Below are positions 1-10,429 of a stretch of 64,000 nucleotides of DNA, piece by piece. The notes under the pieces were generated by a model. That model had not been told where the DNA came from. It did no database searches and worked only from the letters and a program-made list of their open reading frames with translations. The position numbers and the translations under genes are program-made. The DNA lies in contig CM060732.1 of the NCBI GenBank assembly GCA_030704615.1, positions 11,840,001 to 11,904,000 on the forward strand, read 5' to 3'. The stretch's first letter is position 1, and the number at the start of each line of letters is the position of its first letter. Source of the stretch: Takakia lepidozioides. Its lineage: Eukaryota > Streptophyta > Takakiopsida > Takakiales > Takakiaceae.

Positions 1-59
1 AGAGTATTTTTCTGGATCTTCTGCATGCAATGGGGAACGACAATTGTAAGAAGCGAGCA

Positions 60-660
60 CTGGAGGAAGCATCGAAGCTGAAGAAGGGAAAACGCAAGTC
101 GTCGACTGCCGGGAATGATGACAATGAGGCCGGGACTTCCGGAGGAAGAAGAAACAGAAGGAGGATCCGGATCCAGCATTTATGACAGATAACAAGAGAC
201 CCAAAGCTAGGGAGATTTTCGACAATGAAAAGTGCGAGAAGATGGAGGAGAGGCTCACGAAGGAATATAACGATGTATTTCCATTTGGATTCGAGAGTAC
301 CTTCCTTGTGAAGGTTTTCATGATGGAACTAGCTCCAAGGAGCATGGTTTACAGGCTGCTAAATATCAAGCATAAGGACGAAGTGAAAGCGTGACTCTTC
401 CAGCTTCATTTGTTTGACTCCAAACATCCGGTGTATCTTGCGCCAATCGACCCTTCAAATCCGGAGAAGATTGCTTCATCGCGACCGAAGCAATGGAAGG
501 AAATGGATGTATCTAGGTTCTTTTGTCATTGGAGGTCAACACACCATCGTGCCCGCAAAGGGAATGGACTTCATTGCCACCCAGCCCTCTCTTTTAAGGA
601 ACCTCCACTGGGCAATGGAGGTGGTGTTCCTGACGACCGATGTACTCTGTGATGTGACCG
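60..660 (+). pseudogene. Degenerate gene fragment with a ParB-like GGQHT motif
   Basis: Reading frames on the + strand give a lysine-rich, low-complexity start, then a conserved-looking block at about 182-391 (containing MEERLTKEYNDVFPFGFEST). An in-frame TGA follows at 392-394, and then a block at 400-630 with PVYLAPIDPSNPEKIA and, after a frameshift near 515, FVIGGQHTIVPAK. The last motif resembles the ParB/Srx signature (GGHRR followed by AAK), but the HRR is altered. The fragment is broken by at least one stop and two frameshifts, so it is a relic. It may belong to the same family as the degenerate gene at 7.78-10.42 kb, because the two could supply N- and C-terminal parts of one protein; this is inference. 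I do not recognise the full protein. Confidence 0.35.
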
Positions 661-899
661 CTGTGATGGCATCGTCCTTTCCCTCCTCTGGCTTTTATGT
701 TTCGCAGCGGCGCTTTGGTGGGGAAGTAATCGCTCCCTCTCCCTTCTTAGACCTAGCATTCGCATGCTTCGCTTTCTCCTTAGCTGTGTGCTGGAGGTGG
801 CGCGTTGGTGGCGATGGGCGCAATGTTACCTTCCCCAATCGCTCAAGGTGCTTTTGGCGATTAGGGTTCCTTTTACTTCATATCTTTCTCTCTTGTTTT

Positions 900-2030
900 T
901 GGGGGTCTTAGTTGACATCGATAACAAGTGTAGGGGTCTGTGATTCACCTGGGGTTCCACAATCCTCACTAACCCATTGGTTTTTGTGGGGGCTTGTGAT
1001 GGGACCAGGTGAGGATCCCTACCTACTTTGAATTCTCTTTGAGCTTGCAGATAAGGATGTGTGGCAAAAGGAACATACTGCTGCTGCCTGCAGCCCCGAT
1101 TTCGGCCCGCTTGCTCCCGGATTGACATGATAATGCTTGCTTTTGACTTATCTTTTGCTGCTGCTGATGGAGCACTTTGGGCCTGGCAGCCTTGTCTCAT
1201 GCAGCACTGCATGTGAATCCTACCTTGTCTTGAGTCTTTGACAGCTTTTCCGTGGATTTTTAGACTTGGTTCCCCTTCTTTTTGGCCTTAAAAGAGGATT
1301 CGTGTGTAAGGGACAAGTCATAAATGGTTGTTTTGCTATAAGGATGAGGAGACCTGAGTTTTGTTAAAGAAGACAGCCTGATAGGCAGTGACAAGCCTTG
1401 ATTTATTTCCCTTAAAAAAATCTGTCGTTATTGGTAGTGTGTTGCGTGGCGGCTCAGGGTCATGCATGCCGCTCATGGGCTCATGGAAAACAATCCCCCC
1501 CAGGCCATGGAAGACCATGGGAGGCCATGCTAACCATCTATATAAATAATAAAGCCCCTATATAGGGGGCTGCCCAAAGGGGTAGTGACTAAAGTCAAAG
1601 GGCCCTAGGCGCCAATAGCCAAGAGGTCAACTCATTGGTTGCCTAGGATCGCCACTTCAAGGCGCAGCTAACGCGGGAGGCGCGGCCCAAGTATCAGGCG
1701 AAGCCATGGTGTCTCTAATATGCTCTACAGTGCATCTCTACATCTGCATGAATCAAGCATCATCTTGTCGTATCTCCTCCTCTGTGTAATCTCCATCCCT
1801 GTGCTCAAAGATCGTGCTCTCGCCTGATTCCTCCAGTGATGTCAAGAAGTGATCTCCAAGAAGTTACCCTCTCCATGTTGTTACTCTGCCTATTCTACCT
1901 GCAAGCTGTTCTAACCGCCTAACTAACTAACTGTCATCAAGACAGAATGCACATTCCCCATGCAGATGTCGTTCCTACACAGTCATTCCCTGCCAATGAT
2001 AACCGTTCCCTGTGAACGTTTGTGAACGGG
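900..2030. other. Non-coding stretch, possible retroelement LTR remnants
   Basis: I see no convincing coding sequence here. The stretch holds a TATA-like site and palindrome at 1539-1571, repeats of the GGCCATGG type around 1500-1530, and pyrimidine-rich sequence after 1740. A TATA box followed by a pyrimidine-rich region would suit the U3/R part of an LTR, but no paired terminal repeat was found. Confidence 0.3.
1539..1571 (+). promoter_or_regulatory. TATA-like box next to a GC-armed palindrome
   Basis: A TATATAAATA stretch at 1539-1548 is followed at 1553-1571 by AGCCCCTATATAGGGGGCT, an inverted repeat with a second TATATA at its centre. This could be a core promoter of a decayed LTR or simply a chance hairpin. 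No downstream gene supports it. Confidence 0.25.
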
Positions 2031-2215
2031 CTTGTGATGATGCTGATAGGATAGGCTGTGATAGACTGTGTCACTGTGCTTGTGACAAAGCTTGTGACTG
2101 ACTGTGATAGGCTGGTGTAAGGCGTGTGACAAAGCTGTGTAAGGCTGTGACAAGTTTGTGTCAGGCTGTGACAAGCTGTGTAAGCCTGTGACTGACTGTG
2201 TGAGCCTGCCTACCA
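2030..2215 (+). repeat. Degenerate GGCTGTGACAAGCTTGTG minisatellite
   Basis: Variants of a ~12-20 bp unit built from GGCTGTGAC and AAGCTGTGT recur about ten times between 2030 and 2215. The copies differ in length and sequence. No conserved reading frame is apparent. Confidence 0.6.
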
Positions 2216-2219
2216 CCCC

Positions 2220-3789
2220 TAAGGCCTGCGTCTGTCACCCCTAAGGCCTCTGTTGGTCTGAGTCTACCATCCGTAAGTCTGTGCAAAAATTAAGGGTACC
2301 CCACCAAACCCGTTAAAACTGTCTAAGTCCCAGACAACCCTCTAATAGGGTCACCATGCATTTTGACCTCCACCGTGGCACCACAAACTTTGCCAAGTCC
2401 AGGTCTCTTGCCCCCCGGGATTTCTTCTTCTTTTTCCCACCTCTCCCTTCTTTGCATCCTCCTTCCCCTGCTCCTTTGTTACCCCACTGCCCTCCCCCGC
2501 ATGCCCATGAGCCCCTTTCATCTCCACGGGACTTCTTCTTTCTTCTTTTCTTCTCGTGCCCCTTCTCGACACTATCTCCCTTCCCCTTCCCGGTTACTCC
2601 TCTCTCTCATTCTCCCTCTCCCTTCTCTCTCTCTCGTCGGCAGCCCCTTCATTTGATGGCAAAAGGGACCTCGGGAGCTCGAGCTCTCTTCTTACTTACC
2701 TTTGGTGTTTGGGTCCTTCACAAACACCACGTGCCCTCCCTCATGGGCAACCTCACTGGGGTGCACCAATGAGGCCAAGACGAATATAACCCCCCCAAAT
2801 CAAAAAAAAAAACAAACAACAAGACAAACATGCATGTAAAGCAAAGGACAAAACATGCAATGGACAAGGTGCGACGGATGTACCTTTGCAACCTTGGCCG
2901 ACTCGCCCCCGATGTCACCCGATATGGGAGGAGTCCCCACTACCGGAAGTCCCCGCACTCTCCCCTCCCGGAGCGACGGTGGAAGTAAATTCCACAACAC
3001 CATAGCCCTCGGCAGTAACCCCGTAGTCCAGACCCTTCTTTGCTGACCGCTCAGGCTCTCCGGGTGACGTCGCTGACCGGCTAGGCTCTCCACCAGCCCC
3101 TAGCTCCTCCCTCCCCGCCCCCCCCCCCCCCCCCCCCCCCCCCACACTCTTGGCTACGGTGAGCCCCTCTCCAACTCAGCCATGCATCGGCCATTCCTCC
3201 TCAGCTCCCCCTCAGGGAGACAGTGGGATAGGAACGAACACTTCCGGGGCCCTCGAACCTGACCTTGGGCCTTGGCAAGTGCAGCCTTTTGCTGCGGAGG
3301 AAGGGGTCGCTACAGGGGCTGAGATCCAAAAGCTTGCCCAACCGGGTAACCGAATGGGTGATGCGCTTGCCAAGGTACATTAGGTAAATTTCAGCCGGCT
3401 TGGGGGGGGGGGGTATGCTGAACTGAGCCACGGGAACATTATCCGCTAAGCAACAACCTCCCGAGTAGGAGAGCTGGCTGGGGCCGGCCCTGGCGCATCC
3501 AAGACAGGGGAGAATGGGAGGGGGGGGGGGGGGGACTGGCCTCAGCTGCGGGCGAACCTGGGCGACACGGCAGTCAATGGGGCTGGTAACCCGTAAGGTG
3601 CCAGCCCGCATCACACGTCCCGGGATATGAAACGGGTTCACTGCGCCTTTCTTTGGGGCAAGGGACTTCTTCTCTTTCCCCATACTCTTGGCACCTGTCA
3701 TGCAATGGAGACATTAGGCCTTCGTGGAAACAACCTCTAGATTCCAGATCAAAAAAAAAAAAAACAAGCATGTATGTCCCTCTCTCCCT
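2220..3789. repeat. Low-complexity C/T- and G/C-rich stretch with homopolymer runs
   Basis: Long pyrimidine tracts (2400-2650), a run of about 25 C near 3117-3142, G runs near 3404 and 3520, and A runs near 2802 and 3753 dominate this interval. Open frames exist on both strands but have extreme composition (Pro/Ser/Phe or Arg/Gly/Glu rich) and no recognisable domain. I treat them as non-coding repeat sequence. Confidence 0.5.
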
Positions 3790-4345
3790 CTCTCCCATCA
3801 GGATGTGGAGAGAGAGGAGAGAGAGGGAATGCAGAGGGAAAAAAATAAAAATAAAATAAAAAATGGGGGGGGGGGGGGGGGGGGGCTAAGCAGCAGAAGC
3901 TGCTCAGTCACCCCCCCCACCTTCTTTTCTTGTTTTTTTTTCCTCAGCACTCCCCTCTTCTCTCTCTCTCCCTGTCTCTCACTCTTTTCCCTCATCTCTC
4001 CCTTTGTCCAATTAGGATGTGGAGAGAGAGGGAGTGCTGAGGGAAAAAAAAAAAGAAAAAAAAGAAAAAGTGGGGGGGGTTGGGGGGGTGAACTGAGCAG
4101 CAACACTCCCTCTCTCTCCCGTTGTCCCTTTCTCTCCCTCTTTTCACTCATCTCTCCCGGTTCCAAAAGTGTGGAGAGAGAGGGAGAGAGGAGAGAGAGA
4201 GATGAAGGGAAAAAAAACAAAAAAGAAGGGGGGGGGGGGAGTGACTGAGCAGCAGCAGCTGCTCAGTCACAACCCCCCCCCCCCCCCACCTTTTTTTTTT
4301 TTTTTTTTTTCCCTCTCTCCCTCTCTCTCCATCTCTCTGCAATCC
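3790..4345. repeat. Three tandem foldback units of purine and pyrimidine arms
   Basis: Three units begin near 3797, 4014 and 4167. Each has a GAGAGAGAGG-type purine arm, an A-rich run, a G run, a short palindromic core, then C, T and CTCTCTCC runs that mirror the first arm. The cores are AAGCAGCAGAAGCTGCTCAG near 3890 and GTGACTGAGCAGC paired with GCTGCTCAGTCAC at 4241-4270; the middle unit is degenerate. Each unit could fold into a long hairpin, and the mirror-symmetric tracts could adopt triplex (H-DNA) structures. It resembles a foldback or MITE-like element amplified in tandem. Homopolymer lengths may not be exact in the assembly. Confidence 0.6.
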
Positions 4346-4349
4346 TTGG

Positions 4350-5244
4350 CAGATTGGTTTTTTTATTTTTATGCTCCTTTAAACACCCTGTAAACTTTCT
4401 GTTCAGGGTAATAAAGTGGCTGACCTATGATCTAAAGTTCTCTAATCAAGTAATAAGGTGGCAAACCTAGTTTGGGCTACTGATCAATAATAAGCCCATA
4501 GACAGGGCACGTGTCAACCTACTACAATGGACAAATGTCATGACTGATTGTTTTGAGCGGGCTAAGTACTTGGAGATTTCCAGCTCTTCTATCTTGGAGT
4601 TTCCACCACGGATAGCTAAGGGATGGGTGAGTAAAAACCGTTCAACATTTGGCGACCATACTGGGGAATTGATTCAGGAACAACCAGATGTGACATGCAT
4701 CTGGTGGGATCATGGAGGATGGAGAATATTTTTTTTTGATATGAATCAAATTCCCTATAAACTGAGAAAGAAAGATTGTCCAAAACATTCTTTCAGAAGT
4801 TCTTGGAATTGCCAGACGGTTGCAAGGAAAATTCTCTCAAGAGAATGCATGATGCTGATCCAGAGTGGGGTCTGGAAAAAAAAGTGATAAAGATTTATCA
4901 AGTGGCCTATAAAGGGAGAGCGAGATGGTTATCAACACTGGTTTATGTGATAGTGTTGTTATCCATTAAACGAGTAGAGTTTGAAAGCTGGGAAGAATCA
5001 AGAGTGAATGTTTACACTCATATGCATGAAGAGCTTGAATTGGTAAAGAATTGGATTCCAAAGGATATCCTTTGGATCAAGCTTACACCAAAAAAAGCTT
5101 TTCAGACCTGCCTACCATATGGTTATATGGTAACGGAGTCTTCTAGTCTAGCCAAAGGTGCATTAAAGCTTGAAAGAAATCCAGGCATATACGAGAGATA
5201 CTACAGGAGAGAGTTTTGGTTATTGCCTCATCAAAGACATGAAA
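4350..5244. other. Probable decayed retroelement flank without identifiable domain
   Basis: Short open frames on the + strand (4540-4887 and the first part of 4776-5244) have ordinary composition but no domain I can name. They lie directly before the Ty3-type reverse transcriptase remnant and may be decayed upstream pol sequence or unrelated host sequence. Confidence 0.25.
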
Positions 5245-5815
5245 GACATGGGCCAGTGAACCGCCTGACTAGGAGAGACTCTTACCCTATGCCATTAATT
5301 CATGATGTTTTGAACCAATTGGGAAAGCCAAGTGGTTTTCTGCACTGGATCTGCAATCTGGTTTTTGGTAGATCAAAATGGATGACCAAGACATAAGCAA
5401 AACGGCGGTGATTACAAAGAAAGGATTGTATGAATGGCTGGACATGCCATTTGGGCTAAAAAATGCCATTGCTACTTTTCAGAGGGCAATGAACAGGGTG
5501 CTTAAGGAAGAGATTAAAGATTGTGCTAAGGTCTTTGTAGATGATGTTAACATCCATAGCAAGGACTGGGCAGATCACATGGGGCACATAAAGAGAGTGT
5601 TGAAGAAGCTCAGAAAGGCCCATCTTAGGCTCAATCCGGACAAGTGTTACTTTGCCAACTTGCAGTTGGTATTCCTTGGACATGTGTGTCTCTGAAGAAG
5701 GAACTGGCCTGATCAAATAAGATAGCTGCAATTGAAAGGTTTCCCTTGCCCAAGAACTATATTGTTGTAAAAGTTATTTGGGGATGACAAGGTACTATAG
5801 GCCCTATGTCATAGT
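5245..5815 (+). mobile_element. Ty3/gypsy-type reverse transcriptase remnant
   Basis: The reading frame begins with DSYPMPLIHDVLNQLGK, the typical entry to a Ty3-type reverse transcriptase. It shifts by one base near 5325, meets an in-frame TAG near 5372, and continues in the frame that opens at 5378 through WLDMPFGLKNA, the active-site motif FVDDVNIHSKD (usually YLDDILI) and the thumb region ending in FLGHV near 5690. More degenerate sequence to about 5815 still resembles the connection to RNase H. The frameshift, the internal stop and a diverged catalytic box show that it is inactive. No integrase was found downstream; instead an inverted gag-like fragment follows. Confidence 0.8.
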
Positions 5816-5905
5816 ATAAGCATACGAGATTGTGGGCTCAGCGTTTGCTGAGTACAACGGCCTTGGAACATCCCTCACAGTTGCCACACTGTGAGTTGCC
5901 TCCTT

Positions 5906-6490
5906 CTATTGTACCATTGCCCATTCTATCACTTTGACCAGACCCTTCAGTTTGTCTAACTCTCCAGGCACAGTCATGATCAGGTCCATGGGAGACAAGG
6001 ATATTCTCCCTTTGTAGAAGTGATTTAGGATTCTGGATTTGGTACCTCCTTCTACGGCAACCTTGAAATTGTTCTTTGGGTAAATCTCACTCTTGGTCTT
6101 GCTTGGCTGTTCACTACTCTCACCACTCCTCTCTGGTAACTCTGCAGGTTCAACAATAGGACTCTGGACAGGGATGCGGTTCCTTGGAAGCCTAACCTTG
6201 TTAATACTGTTTTGTGACATCAGATCTGTCATTTCTGCGAGTACATCGTCCTCATCATCCTAGAACACGTCTACAAAGTTAGTTCCAGGAGCTCCCATCA
6301 TAGTTTGGTCGAGTTTTCTACTGCACTCATTCTTAGTATGCCCTAGTACCTTGCAAAAGTTGCATCTCACACCATACATTTCCGTGGAATGCCCAAACCG
6401 GTGACATTTGTCACACTTAGCTTGGGTTCTTCCTTATGGACAATATGCAGCTATGTGACCCTCTTTATGACAAGTGTTACAAAGGCGAAC
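5906..6490 (-). mobile_element. Inverted gag fragment with three CCHC zinc knuckles
   Basis: Read on the - strand, 6481 down to 6323 encodes three zinc knuckles in one frame. The first, CNTCHKEGHIAAYC, is intact. The second has its last Cys replaced by Tyr (CDKCHRFGHSTEMY). The third, CNFCKVLGHTKNEC, is intact. A TAA stop lies between the first and second. An open segment follows at 6232-5906, reading towards the protease linker with a motif ISLSPMDLIMTVPGEL. This is typical of plant LTR-retrotransposon gag-pro. Its orientation is opposite to the reverse transcriptase remnant just upstream, so the two pieces are from different insertions or an inversion. Confidence 0.75.
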
Positions 6491-6839
6491 ACGAGGTGGT
6501 GTCCTAGATCCCGAGCTTTCTCCTATGACTGGTCCCCTATCATACTTCTGTAGGGTAGTGTTCATGATAACAATGCCGGGTACTTACATGATGGAGTAAG
6601 TTGACCCCTGGAGCCCAAAGTACGGGGCTGGTGCACTGCATGGCAGCAGCAGGGCGCCATAGCCGGGCCCCGCACAAATACGACATGCGCAGCAAGGACG
6701 TGAGGCCTGCTATTACCCAACGGACCCGCCTCGGCGGTGGGCCAGTAGCGCCGTGCCACGTGGCGCGGGCCGCGGGGCAGAGGCTTTAACCAGCGGATAA
6801 TTCGACGGACCACGCCAGGGGCCGCTGGTCCCTGGCCCG

Positions 6840-7670
6840 GGTCATTTTAAGGGGGTGTTTGATAACGGCTATGCTACGAGGGCCAGACAACGAGGGTCAC
6901 AACGGGACATACCGGGTAGTGATGAACGTACACTACCTGGCCACAAACAGAAACGGCTAAGTACGCGGTACTTAGCAAATGGCGGAACAAGGGTACATTA
7001 CCACGGGAGCAGTAGTGGGTAGTGTAGTAACCGTGGGCCGTGAACCACGATATCACACGGCCACGTTAGCATCGGCTTTAACCAATAGAGGGAGTAGTGG
7101 ACTGTTTACCACTATGGCTCACGACCACTGCAACGAGCCACTTTTTAGCAAACCTTTTAGGTTGCGTAGGTAGTTAGACAAACGGTCATTAACGACCGCA
7201 GATTGTAACGGCTCTTTCGAGCATAGTATAAAAAGGCTGCACGCAACTTAGAAGAGAGAGCAATATGAGTATAAGTATCAATGATCAGTATGTATTCAGT
7301 GTGTACTTCTGTGATGATGTGATGAACTCTGAAGTAAAGCCATGCTATTCGAAGTATCTCTGTGTAGAGTGAATTTGAGATGGAGAGAATGTGCATTATG
7401 AGAGAACGTGAGATGGTGAGAATGTGTATCAACTCAGCATAATTTTTGTTTTGTCTTGACTACCATCTGCTTATCTGAACAAAGAGGCTTTAGTCCTTTC
7501 GACTAAGTTCTGTTATGCCAAAGAGGCTATAGATTAGGCTTAATCAATATGATTAAGCAGCCTATAGGGATATGGCTTCATACGACGTTCATAGCTTAGC
7601 TATCCTTAAAACGATTACTTTGTAATCGTTCCTGAAAGCATACCGTCGGACAACCTTTGTTGCATGTCTT
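6840..7670 (+). mobile_element. LTR-like block with polypurine tract and TATA box
   Basis: A purine run AAGGGGG at 6849-6855 is followed at 6856 by TGTTTGATAACGG, as expected for a polypurine tract next to a 3' LTR that starts with TG. A TATAAAAA box lies at 7227-7234, giving a U3-like length of about 370 bp and a pyrimidine-poor R/U5-like sequence after it. The right end is uncertain; a CA end near 7662 (GTTGCA) is possible. No second LTR is seen in the window, so this is a solo LTR or the end of a deleted element. The short frame just before it (6780-6850, ending WPGSF and a stop) could be the end of pol. Confidence 0.45.
7227..7234 (+). promoter_or_regulatory. TATA box of the LTR-like block
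   Basis: TATAAAAA inside AGTATAAAAAGGCTGC. Its position in the middle of the LTR-like block suits a U3 promoter. Confidence 0.4.
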
Positions 7671-7776
7671 AGGAAATGGGCAGTACTGTTGTTATCCTAT
7701 TTTGCCTATTTTGCATCATCGGGATTTGATGATCCAGTTCATCAAGAACTTTGAGCCAAGGACAGGAGTTACCTAG

Positions 7777-10416
7777 GTGAAGGGCGTAGATATACAAGTT
7801 ACTCCGCAGTACTTGCAACAGCTTTTTGAATTACCATCTGGTAATGTGAGCGTGGATGAGCACAGGGGAAGATTGCAAGTAGGGGATCTTTTCCAAGAAA
7901 CGAGTTTCTTCAGGAACCAAGGATTCACTTGCACCAAAGCCGAGTATCCAGGGTTGAGGGAAATTGGCCAGATACTAACATTCTGTTTGCCATGAAACAG
8001 AACCAACAGTATCTTAGCAGATTTTTTACGGAGGAGGTTCTGAAGGCTTTGAGTGGAGAGGATGTAGCTTGGGCGGAGATGATGCATAGTGGTCTGCTGG
8101 AGGAGATAAAATGATTACAGAATACTACTGCCAAGTCCCCAATTATTGTGTCTGGCCCAATTATTGCACATATCATCTTTGATTCTTGCTTGCTTGATGC
8201 GCAAGAACGCAAAGTAATGGGGGTGTTTGAGGCAGAACTGAAGGAATACTACCGGGAGTGGCATGCGAAGATTGTATGGTCTACCGATGAGCAGAGGCTC
8301 CTGAAGCTATCAAAGCTCCTCAATGATCCCAATAAGGCGTAAAAGTTTGATACAACAATGCCAGAGAAAGTTGCGCATGCGCGAATGTTATTCAACATGA
8401 GGGGGAAGCCAAGGAAATACAACGATCACACCACCAAGTCCGAGACGAAACAATGGAAGGTATGCATTTATGGAATGAAAATCTATTATTCACATTCATT
8501 TTATGCTAAAGTATACTTCTGTGGCCGGAGTGACACTAAATTTTTCTGTGGATGAATGTGCAGGAGTTCATGTTTGCTTGTCATTTGATACTTTAAATGG
8601 GTAGCATTAAGGAGGCAATGGTTCTGGTACTTTGCGACGATGACATTTGGAAGATCTGGGATGATATGTTCAAATGCTGGGAGCAGGGAAAGCTTCTTGA
8701 CCCGCTTGGTACAGTACAAGGGTGCTCAACAACAGCTCACGAAATCTGCTATCGCAAAGCTGCAAGGATTGAACAGATGGCAGCTGATAAAAGTTGCACA
8801 AGAAATCCTGGACTTGAAATTGAGCATTCAAGATTACAAAGGACAAGACAAATCCATTCAAGGCGTGAACAAGTACATAGACGACATGAAAATGCGCCGG
8901 TTTATTGTCGACGATGTTATGGAAGTGTTGGGGTGGCCTCGGAGGAGCAAACAGTGCACGAAACCATACACAAAGGACGAGTGGCATGAAGTGAAGAAAA
9001 AATACCACTTCAATAAGGCAGAGTTCTCAACATTTAAAGACAAACTGGGGACGGATTACATTCAAAGCAAGATTAAGATGAACATGGAGACAAAACCACT
9101 CACGGCCGTTTTTGTTAAGTACGTCTCCTCCATCAAGAAAGCTTATGAGGATAGAGAGGATGCAATGGCGATTATTTCAGCGAGTTTCAAGTCTCATTAC
9201 GCTCTCATGGGGGGGGGGGGGACCAAAATTTGCCAATGCCAAGTCCCGTGTGCGACTCGCACCGAGGAAACGGTTTGACAACATAGCGATGGTGTTCGTC
9301 AATATAGTTTCTGAAGATGACCCTGTGGTATTTGAGGCCAAGGACTATGTGAACATACTGGAAGTTTTTGTGGCTCGAAAAATGAACATGAGTGCTTTTG
9401 TTTTCTTCTCGACGCAACCGCCCTCGGCCAATCTGGTCTCCTACATCCAAAATGGTCCCGGAAGAACATTGTATCTTGTCTTGTGCCACGGATTTTATGT
9501 TCCGGGGGAGTATGAAAACGTTTACAAAAACAACACGAAGACTTTCTCTCGGACTGTCCTGTGCCTGGACTACGTTTTTCCAGCGACACCTGAGGAGATG
9601 CAGAATCCGGACGAGCACATCGCGACAGTGCACTTAATCGAGCCAATTCAGCCAATTCTTGAAGGGCCTTCTGGGAAGCCATCAGCTTTTGAAGAAGACT
9701 GCAAGACTTATACTCATGAGCTGCGAGGTGACACCTACGACTATTTGGCCTCCCTATTTTGTCGAGACGGGATGTCCGCTGTCAACATCTTCGGAGGCGT
9801 GATGTTGACGTACGCCCTTCATGTAAGTGTAAAACCTGTTTGCATTTCAAATACGTTTTTTACATTTTGCTTCGAACATGTCCTCTGTTTTACTGACTGG
9901 GTTTATTTGCAGGTAAGAAACATTCGAGTGCTTGACATCAACCACTCACCGAAAAAAAAAAATTGCAAAGGAAAAGTTGAAGCGAATTTTAAGAAGCTTC
10001 AAATTGAGAATGACAATGTTGCTGACGAGGTTGACGGTGGAGACGATGATGAGGATGAGGAAGTGGAGGATGAAGATTTGGAAGAAGAAACCATTCAAGG
10101 AGATGGAGGACATTCCGAACACAGGGAGGAGGACGAGGGCATCGAGGGTAACGAGGACAACGAGGGCCACGAGGGAATCAATGCAGACCCTTGGGAGGCT
10201 GGACACCTTGATGTGATTCAGGACTTCAGAACTCAGTCACTGGATGGACTTGAGAACCCCACGCAAGACGTTGCGGTCCACAAGGTCGTGATTCTTGACG
10301 GGGATTCGTCGAGTTCAAGTGTGAGAACTAAGAGTAATCCTCCTTCACCCTCAAGGAGTGGCGAGGCCAGCTCCATGGAGGTAGGCGGGAATCTTGTTCG
10401 GAGTACAGAAGAGTGA
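7777..10416 (+). pseudogene. Degenerate multi-exon gene with acidic tail and methyltransferase-like C-terminal motif
   Basis: Coding-like blocks lie in successive frames: 7777-8114, 8148-8459, 8563-8720, 8720-9208 and 9222-10416. They are interrupted by stops near 8112, 8341 and 8595 and by a run of 13 G at 9209-9221 that shifts the frame. Two introns look genuine: 8460-8562 (AAG/GTATGC to TGCAG) and 9823-9912 (CAT/GTAAGT to TTTGCAG); the second is 90 bp without a stop. The last block contains a QPP (near 9418), then the motif VNIFGGVMLTYAL (9781-9820), a strongly acidic region (10015-10160) and a serine-rich end. The FGG motif followed by RVLDINH resembles motif I of beta-class DNA methyltransferases. 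I do not recognise the protein with confidence. A lineage-specific repeated gene family is most likely. Confidence 0.45.
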
Positions 10417-10429
10417 TTCAAACCTGTAG

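Noticed and set aside
3724-4248. Overlapping lysine/arginine/glycine-rich and serine/leucine-rich frames
   Set aside because: They are translations of purine/pyrimidine tracts and homopolymers, open on both strands.
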